NCBI GenBank assembly: GCA_014607495.2
Contig: CP053150.1
Location: forward strand, 9,010,495-9,074,494
Direction of reading: 5' to 3'
Source: Carposina sasakii
Lineage: Eukaryota; Arthropoda; Insecta; Lepidoptera; Carposinidae
DNA: 64,000 nucleotides
In this document: piece by piece, positions 56,666-64,000 of the stretch
Layout of the letters: every line of letters begins with the position of its first letter
How positions within the stretch are numbered: position 1 is the stretch's first letter
Notes under the pieces: model-generated
Database searches by the model: none
Told to the model about the DNA's origin: nothing
The model's input: the letters and a program-made list of their open reading frames with translations, nothing else
Translations under genes and position numbers: made by a program

Positions 56666-57852
56666 ATAATAATGAAAGACTGCTCAAGCAAAACTTCTTA
56701 GAGGCTTTTGTATTGGAATCGGCAATGGTTTTGTTGTGCTTATTGCAGCATTGAATTGTCTAATCTTCTATTTATTTTATTTTTTGTTGTATGATTGGTT
56801 TTTTTAAAATTTTAATTGAATGATTTAATCATTTAATGAGTTAATTCCTCATTACCCCTCTCTAAGTAGGTATCGTTTCTGTAATCCATTGCAGTTTTTA
56901 GTACAAAATTGTCAGTCAATCTAACTGTTGCTCCTGCTGGTTTTGTATAAGTATACAAAACATGTAATTTAATAGGTAAGCTAAGCTCGGGGGACATTTG
57001 GTAGATACGAAAAAGAAATCATTTACCTACCTGTCGGAAAAAGAACTGGCATTTACTTTCTATAGTCCACGCAAATAGACTTACAAGGAACATCAAGTTA
57101 AAAACATAAATTGGTCAAAACCTAACACAACTCTACTTGAGCCCGTCCTAGACTGGGTGAAGTGGATGTCCGGCGATCGCTCCCCCCGGACCGATTGCGG
57201 GTCCTTTTAGTTGTGCATACATTACCGGACTGTATTACTGTAATACCAGATTACAACAAACCGGGTAATATGCGGGATTTACAGCAAAACGGGCTTAAAC
57301 CGCACCCGGAGGACCGGCCGCTTGTTACCGGATCAAGTTGTTTTATTTTATGTTATTTTAGTTCAGATTGTCAAAGGGGATAGTTAATCTGTATTTACCT
57401 ATAGTTAATGTAATCCCACCGAAAACATTTCCATGTAATGTTCTGCCATACCTAAGTACCTACTAAAAGTTTTACCACCATAGTTAGGTATACCTTCTAC
57501 AGGCAAATACCTTGTAGGTACCGTTATGTAGTAAGATAGTTTGTAAATTGGCCACACATGTTTGCTTACGCGTAACAGCTACATATAATAGTAATCTACT
57601 AATAGCTGCTGAATATTACAATACAGCAATCTTAAGGAAGAACCCCTGAACAAGGCATCAGTAATATATTACAATCGATAACCAGCTTGCAATATTAACG
57701 AACCGGTTAGCTAATATGTTTGTTTATTTCTAGTCTAACTAAACGGGCGTTGCACGGGTTAGGGCATTAAACATTTACACCAGGATTGACACCTAACGTA
57801 GTCAACGAAAGGGTTAAATAAAGCCGAGAGCTCACTAGGATACCATAGGATA

Positions 57853-58198
57853 CATGGTGGGCGGTGATAGCCCAGTGATTAAGACGTGCACCTTCCAAGT
57901 GGGAGGCGTAAGTTCGATCCCAGTCACGGGCGCAAAGAATTTATTTCATGTACAGATTTTAATGTTGTAAAATTATGACTTAGCTCGTGCCTCGGAAAGC
58001 ACGTAAAACCGTTGGTCCAGCGCCTGATTTCTCTCCGGTCGTGTCGGCTTTCCGTCCCATCGAACTATGAGAGTAACGGAATAGAGAGTGCGTCTGTATT
58101 TGCGCACACGCTTGTGCACTATAATATCTCCTGCGTACCTGGCCAATCTCCGTAGAGATTAGTCGCCTTGGCCGAAATACGGTCGGAGATCATCATGG
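57853..58198 (+). repeat. tRNA-derived SINE family S2, copy 3
   Basis: The best preserved head: GGCGGTGATAGCCCAGTG, TTAAGACG and AAGTTCGATCCC (box B), followed by the shared body and a GAGATCATCATG end. Confidence 0.68.
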
Positions 58199-58960
58199 TG
58201 TATTTGGTGAATTTGAGTATATGTGGGTAGTGTTTTTCACTATACGAGTGGTTCCTTTGGATGATGGCGCTAGTTACTATGTGATGTGTATGACCACATT
58301 TTCTGTTCTACATACAAAAAATGTTAGTTCCGAAATGAGGAAGAGTAAAGTAGAGGCTAGAAGTAATAGCGGCCGTGTGAAGTACCTATATAGGTAAGTA
58401 AGTAAAGTTTTATTCACTGTTGCTTACGCTACTACCGCACCAAGAAACAAAGCTTCCCACGGCCACAACATATAAGTACTCCAAAATTGTGATATCCAGC
58501 ATCCCAATCTCATTAGCTGTATCTACCTATACAAATGGTTGCGCGACAGTTGTTGCGTTCCCAATCTCAACATGCCCTATTCAGATAGGCAGACAACAAA
58601 AGGGTTCAACGTAAACATTAATTCTTAAGCGGGCACCTCACTCGTGTCAAGCTGGATTAAGACTGTCACTGAACCAAATCTCCGGACCTGAATAAAGTAT
58701 TATGAAAAAGTGTTCCTTATCTAACTTTGGGCCAGGACAAGGGCTGTCTGATGAGGGTCGGCCATAATGTGTCTCCCGATTGTTTCTTTTGACTAGTTTC
58801 GCAAAAACATTGAGTACGTCTGATAAATTAAAATTTATGAAGCTGAATGTTATTTAGGCACAAGATGATTTTGACCATTCGTTTAAATTTGACTGTGTGG
58901 GTTGTTCTCTTAATGAGAGTCTACTACATAAGTAACGTAAGATATTTTCGATACGATAAG

Positions 58961-60092
58961 TAGGGTCACCGGGTTAACGGTGGGTCACATTTTTTTGACC
59001 GCTTGTAGCTCAAAACCGAACAGTCAGAGAGATTTGGAATCAGATGTGACGTATTATATATTTAATCAGCTTTCAGATTATGACTAAACCATTGGCCTAT
59101 AATAAATAGAAGTACTGAAAAAACCATTTTTTAAAATAAACGGAATTGACCCACTGTGTACACCGGGTGGTGAACATTGAATCACCCCGTGGTAAACAGT
59201 GGGCCTAGGTATTTTTATAAGACCACTGATTGTATACACAGGATGGTGAACAATGAATCACCTTGGTGTCTGGAGTTTTTATATGTAAGTAAAACATTTA
59301 AACATGAAATTAAACATTTATTCAATGAAAAATGAGACCAGCTATAATTTATCAAAAAATAAAAATCGACTACTTGTCGTATAAAAGAACAAAATTTGTT
59401 ATCAACATCCGTTAAGGCACTGCACTTATAAAAATATATTATTGGATAAAAAATAATAAGTTTAAAAAACGTCACATCTTAAAAATAAAAAACAAAGAAA
59501 TCTAGTTCTTAGAGATAAAAACAGGAGATCACATTTTACGTTCTTAAAGTAAGTTTCTGTATTTACATTTCAATTTGATGTCCCAATTTTTCTGTTTGAA
59601 TTGCTGCTCATTCTATAACAAAAAATGAAGATTCCCTTTATAAATTTTGATATTGATATTCCCTACTTTATATTTAGCAGAAACATACCACGCCTTAACA
59701 AATAGGTACACAGTGAATCGCGATACTGGGTACACAGTTCAGACTAACCGTTGACCATAGGCCTACTTTAAATACAAACAAGATGTTAAAAACAAACACC
59801 TAGTCAATCATTTATTTAATATATATGTATAAACCATGTCAATATATGGTAGTACAATTTTATCGATATTTATTTTAAGATAAAAATTATAAACAAAATA
59901 TCAACTCATGTTTCAAAATATTTTTGCTTACTCGCGATAATTGATGTCACCCGTCGTCTTGAAGCGCAGCGGTGCGGGAACTAATCGAGAAGGAATTGTG
60001 TGCAACCTGTGAGCGGACCAATGGCGGATCTTCACATTTCGTCAATATGTCCATACGTACCCAACTGACCCACCGTTTACCCGGTAACCCTA
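58961..60092. mobile_element. Unclassified TIR element, about 1.13 kb
   Basis: The left end TAGGGTCACCGGGTTAACGG continues GTGGGTCA; the right end is its inverse (TGACCCACCGTTTACCCGGTAACCCTA) with two or three mismatches. Subterminal motifs GTGAACA..GAATCACC and TACACAGTG recur inside. A TA at each edge may be the target duplication. The 86-aa minus-strand frame at 59215-59475 is unrecognised. Confidence 0.6.
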
Positions 60093-60854
60093 CCTACGTT
60101 GAGTCATAAACCAAGTGAAAGTTAATTTAATAAGTACCTTTTCGTATTTCTACTCGTATCTATCTAACCAAACATGGTTAAAAAAAGACAAAAGCTTAAA
60201 AAAAGACAAAAGCGATACCTATCACTTTCATATTCTGCTAATCATCCATTCGATACCAACTTAATTGTTGTCCCTTTGTAAATGACAAACAAAGCACAAC
60301 ATACAGACAGACAGCAGTCTCAGCGACACAGAGGCATGCATGTTTAATGTCAGATCGGCTGACACCACCGACACCCTCCCTCAGTCAACTCGAAGTCAAC
60401 CTTCAACCCCTGATTCAGTTATCGCAACCCTTTCGGCGAGAGCTCATTAAACTTTAAATTCTTAGGTAAGCGGTATTTTAATGTTTCTAAGTAGCTTTCG
60501 CTTTTATTTTTGGTTTATTTATAGGTATATTGACCATATTTAGCTTTTCGAAAGATTTTATGATCCAACTTTGGAGTCACTAATCAAAGCAAGAGTAAAT
60601 TTGTGGGTTGACAGTACATTACTTGGAATTGCATAGGTATACTACATGGTATAAACTTGAAAACAATGTCGAATATTCCATACGATTGAATCACAGATTA
60701 CCCCTCTGTGGATTGAATGCATGACCAAAATACGTCCACCTAAAATTCAATAAGACAATAGAGTGTTCACTACTGTCTTATACGTAATAACTAAGAATAT
60801 ATAAAAACTAAACATGTACAATCAAAACTAAATATATGCAATTTAGAAATAATT

Positions 60855-60861
60855 TATTTCA
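60855..60861 (-). terminator. Candidate poly(A) signal of the EFCAB10-like gene
   Basis: AATAAAT on the minus strand, about 215 bases beyond the stop codon at 61076. Confidence 0.35.
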
Positions 60862-61075
60862 ATAAACTGACGGTTATACATCTAAATATATAACTTTGAA
60901 AGTGTTTCCGACCCCATAGGTATACTAAACTTTACCAAGCTCTGACTAACTTAACGAGAATCTAAATATACAAACTAATTAATTAAACTAATACACAGTT
61001 TACATTATTTTACATTGATTCACTAACGAAACGGCTTAGGAAAAACAAATACAACCCAGGGTCATTGTTTTTCAT

Positions 61076-61292
61076 CTAAACAGCTTCTGAATCTAGTCCA
61101 GACCTCAGCAGGTCGAGCAGCTCCTTCTCCTGGGTTTCCTTCAGTTGATTAAAGACGACAGAAGTAGGTATGGTCTCCTCTTCGGTCACTATGGGGTTGA
61201 GACCCATGGTGATGAAGGCCCGCCTGACCTGGCCTGCTGTCATCCAGCCGCGATCGCCAGGATCGAAGCTCTTGATCACTGCTTCAATGTGC
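61076..61292 (-). CDS. EFCAB10-like exon 2
   Basis: Encodes HIEAVIKSFDPGDRG, the MTAGQVRRAFITMG helix and an acidic C-terminus (KELLDLLRSG). The stop is TAG at 61076-61078. Confidence 0.75.
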
Positions 61293-61810
61293 CTGTGCAA
61301 ATTTATTCCTGCTTTAACTTTTAAAGCAAAAATCTGTAAGCGGATATATATCCTCACCAACATATCAAGTCAAGAATTCAAAGACGAGTATCATGGCTTA
61401 CCTACTGGAATCCCTTTTCAGATTTTTTACAAGCATTTAGTTAAAGCATTTAGACTATTAGTGATAGATTAGGTAGGAATACAAAGGTCTTACCTATCCT
61501 CATACAACACAGGAGCAGCACCATATTGAGCACGATACAGCATACAATCGTCAAGTAACTTTTCCAAATATGCGTTCGGCTTTTCTGGCCTTACAGCGAT
61601 CAGCTTCGTCATGAGGAACCGGATCAGCTCAGGAATGCGGCGGTCCCTCAAGTAGCTCTCTGTCCTCTCCACATTAGATAACACCAGTTGTTTTCGAAGA
61701 GGGACTACCACGTCACACGAAACCCTCCTCTCTCGACATCGACACGGCCTGCACATGTCAGACTCGAGATCCGGCATCATCGTTAAGTAACCTTTGCTAT
61801 TGTCTGCCAT
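61076..61810 (-). CDS. EFCAB10-like protein (RIIa/DPY-30-type dimerisation motif plus degenerate EF-hand), two exons
   Basis: Exon 1 61810-61494 (ATG, 317 bases, donor AG|GTAAGA, phase 2) and exon 2 61292-61076 (acceptor TTTGCACAG, stop TAG) join to 177 codons plus stop. Residues 15-35 are Cys/Arg-rich. Residues 51-90 (YLRDRRIPELIRFLM...RPEKPNAYLEKLL) match the RIIa/DPY-30 docking and dimerisation pattern. Residues 109-140 form an EF-hand-like helix-loop-helix, but its loop (D116 to Q127) lacks the usual acidic residues at positions 3, 5 and 12, so calcium binding is unlikely. This order of motifs and the small size fit EFCAB10, associated with cilia and flagella in animals; expression in testis is therefore an inference. 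It is longer at the N-terminus than the human protein. Confidence 0.72.
61494..61810 (-). CDS. EFCAB10-like exon 1
   Basis: ATG at 61810 is preceded by AT-rich sequence with stops. It encodes the Cys/Arg-rich leader and the RIIa-like helices. The split codon AG|G gives Arg106 across the intron. Confidence 0.75.
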
Positions 61811-63865
61811 ATTTTGAAGAATTTATTAAACTGTGTATTAAATAACTTGATTATTATTTTGTGATTATTTTTCAAAACCAAAACATCAATAGGTACTTTG
61901 TTTCAATAATAAATTAGTAGTTTAAATGACATCTTTCACCGTCAGTGCCAAACACCACAAAATTATTTGAGCCGGTAAAAAATATGAAAAACTCGAACTC
62001 TGGGTGCATAATTTGCTTATCAGTATAGATCACAGCGACAAATCAGCGAGGTTTAATAAGTGTGTTCTTTTGTAAAAAAAAATCACCAAGGAGTTTTACA
62101 CATAGCGTATTACCTGTAGATAGGTTATGAAGTAAAGGATTTAATTACAATACCTAAGTTATGCGAACGAAAAAGGTGTTCACGATCGAAACCACGGAAC
62201 TGTTAAGAAATTCCGGCACCGTGACGAATTGGAATTGTCAACAAACACCCAAATATTTTTTGCGACCCTACCTGCGCCCCAGGGACACGCGCACGTCTGT
62301 TCCAGTCCCAATAAATCAATTGAAAGGGTCCACCCGTCATTCCGATGGATTAGCACGTCAATGAAATTACCTTTATCTTACATTTATGAGGGAATAATCT
62401 TACAACATAATGATTAGACATGATAGAGTATTGCAAGAATCTGGTAATAGATTTCTATAGCAACACCACATTCATATGGTTGCACTAATCAAATCGAGGA
62501 TGTTACAGTAGCGTCGATTTGTGAGTAAAGTCTCTCTCTGTGTGTCATCGATTTGTATGCACATTATGTTAATTATAAATGCATACTTGTACAACTTAAT
62601 AAATTAAGAATACATGTTACAAAAATAACCAATTACGAGTAATATCTTCAATATCTTTAAAATCCTGTCCTTTTAACCTTTTCACTCACGCTTCAATAAA
62701 ATTTGGTATAATCAATGGTATAATGATTCCTTTAGATGGAACGAAAAAAGCGACATGACCTTCCGAACAATTTCACAGCAAACAGGCGTAAAATGAAGGC
62801 CACACAAGACAAACATATCGATGAAGCTGAGGGTGACGTTTTTGTAGATCAGGCAGATAATATCGATGGGGTGGTCCAACGGGGAGAACACACTTGCATA
62901 CTTTATCTTACAATTTGTCAAAATAGAGGTGCACCAAGGCAATTGAGGACAATAGATAATCATGTATAGTAATCACCTACCTGATGACCAAATTGCTGGT
63001 TGACCACATTCGTATTACATTCCCTCACGACCGCGTAAAACTTAAGTTTGTGTTAAACATTTTTCTACCTTTTACTTATTTCTCCATAAGGTGTCGTGTC
63101 GTGACCAACTTTAAGGGTTTTCGCTGAATCCAAGTGTGGGACAGACCAGCGCATATTGACGAGTGTGATCTTTTTCTGTTTTATGAAGATAGTCGGCGTC
63201 ACGTCCGCGGTGAGATGGTATCCCTAACGCGGCGTGCACACTACGCGTTACATCTCACACGAAATAGGTCAATTAAGACGTGGGAGTGAAGGATTACGTG
63301 ACCGTAACGCTGATCTCCGCCGGTGATGCGACGCGCTGCTATGTTTCACGCCTCTATGTATCAGCCGTCGCTCGTACCAACGTATCACCTTCGTGATTGT
63401 TGATACGCTCAACAGTGTGTAAATCACCTCTATTAGGGTTGGAAAGCAATAAAGAAAACAATTGCAATGGGCGTGAGTTCCGATTTACTAAAATGCTTAA
63501 GGTCTCTCCACCCTCCGGAAGTTGTTAGATTGCAACTTGAGTTATTATACGAGCTTTTATTTAGAACCCTTACTTAGGTAGGTACAACTCAAGAATATGT
63601 TGAATTCATGATTTGATTCTATTTTACTCTTGTCCTGTTGTAGTCATTTATACAAACAATGTTTTCTATATTACATTTGTGTTGTATGTTCGCTTGAAAC
63701 CCATTGTAACAGTGCCTGTAAGTATAGTTTTAGGAATAGCAAACGTTTTTTTTTCAGTTACCTACTTCGAACAGTTCGAACTCTTTTACTAGTTACTTGG
63801 AACACCGATTGATCACCAGCAGTCATCCAAGAATTCTCTCCCTGTGGCGTGGGAACATCTCATAC
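61811..63865. other. Intergenic, no gene supported
   Basis: Small overlapping ORFs on both strands (62161-62417, 62712-62969) lack codon structure or similarity I recognise. 63.05-63.55 kb is GC-richer and unique, without an exon I can define. Confidence 0.4.
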
Positions 63866-63925
63866 AATAGTGGCCAGCAGGAGAATAGCGGCTGACATGA
63901 TGAGGTGGAACGAACCGAGTCTCAT
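63866..63925 (-). CDS. Possible signal-peptide first exon of a gene continuing to the left on the minus strand
   Basis: ATG at 63925 begins MRLGSFHLIMSAAILLLATI, a convincing signal-peptide-like sequence (Arg then a hydrophobic core), ending exactly at a GTATGAG donor after 20 codons, phase 0. An in-frame TGA lies 36 bases upstream. The block is GC-rich. No downstream exon between 63.86 and 61.81 kb could be linked, so this may be a chance frame. Confidence 0.35.
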
Positions 63926-64000
63926 GCGCAGCTTGGTGGCGACGCCTGCGCCTATACGCCGAGGTCAGATAGGAGCCCCAAAGTAGGGTGACTATGAATT

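Larger units (their letters stand above)
56700..60840. other. Intergenic region between Oaz and the EFCAB10-like gene
   Basis: Contains SINE S2 (57853-58198) and a 1.1-kb TIR element (58961-60092). 57.13-57.39 kb is GC-richer, with a 73-aa plus-strand frame lacking an ATG start and similarity. No gene supported. Confidence 0.5.

Noticed and set aside
57162..57383. A 73-aa plus-strand ORF in the intergenic region
   Set aside because: Begins with GTG, no ATG and no similarity; probably a chance frame in a GC-richer patch.
57853..57930. A second tRNA-like gene
   Set aside because: It is the head of SINE family S2, present in three long copies with a common 270-bp body.

Overview
The window looks like nuclear DNA of a moth or butterfly (ditrysian Lepidoptera). 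It is AT-rich, its genes have introns with GTAAGT-type donors, and it is packed with dispersed repeats of kinds common in Lepidoptera: elements ending in a GC-rich hairpin plus CTAGT, tRNA-derived SINEs, mariner-like and hAT-like TIR elements, and long foldbacks. The species cannot be named from sequence alone.

Layout. (1) 1-23.4 kb, minus strand: the 5' part of a gene I identify as a CMIP (C-Maf-inducing protein) homologue. The start exon is 22829-23443, a 14.3-kb repeat-filled intron follows, and a second exon at 8250-8483 carries the conserved RYKL...KFLRRWE block. The rest of the gene lies off the left edge. (2) 25.27-28.28 kb, plus strand: a complete six-exon gene for a 502-residue clip-domain serine protease homologue, in which the catalytic Ser is Gly. 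It is divergent from CMIP. (3) 29.42-55.32 kb, minus strand: a complete eight-coding-exon gene for an 889-residue, roughly 20-finger C2H2 protein of the ZNF423/ZNF521 family (insect Oaz). It converges tail to tail on the protease homologue. A likely 5' UTR donor at 56344 and a GC-rich block with two E2F-like motifs may mark its promoter. (4) 56.7-60.8 kb: intergenic, including a 1.1-kb TIR element. (5) 61.08-61.81 kb, minus strand: a two-exon gene for a 177-residue protein with an RIIa/DPY-30-like helix pair and a degenerate EF-hand, resembling EFCAB10. (6) 63.87-63.93 kb, minus strand: a possible signal-peptide first exon of another gene.

The genes do not form a pathway. CMIP (signalling adaptor), the protease homologue (probably haemolymph immunity), Oaz (nuclear transcription factor) and the EFCAB10-like protein (probably ciliary or flagellar) appear to be unrelated neighbours. 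All splice junctions in the three complete genes keep frame: 1509, 2670 and 534 coding bases.

The most notable observation is in intron 2 of the protease homologue. A non-LTR-type element with a (GAT)n tail is flanked by a 13-bp direct repeat that contains the 3' splice site, so the insertion duplicated the acceptor. Other points of interest are several long hairpin elements (including about 200-bp near-identical arms at 47.2-47.8 kb), a SINE sitting in the loop of a 35-bp inverted repeat, an in-frame minisatellite, and an element whose empty site is preserved next to it. I saw no defence system, CRISPR array, bacterial insert or intact viral gene.
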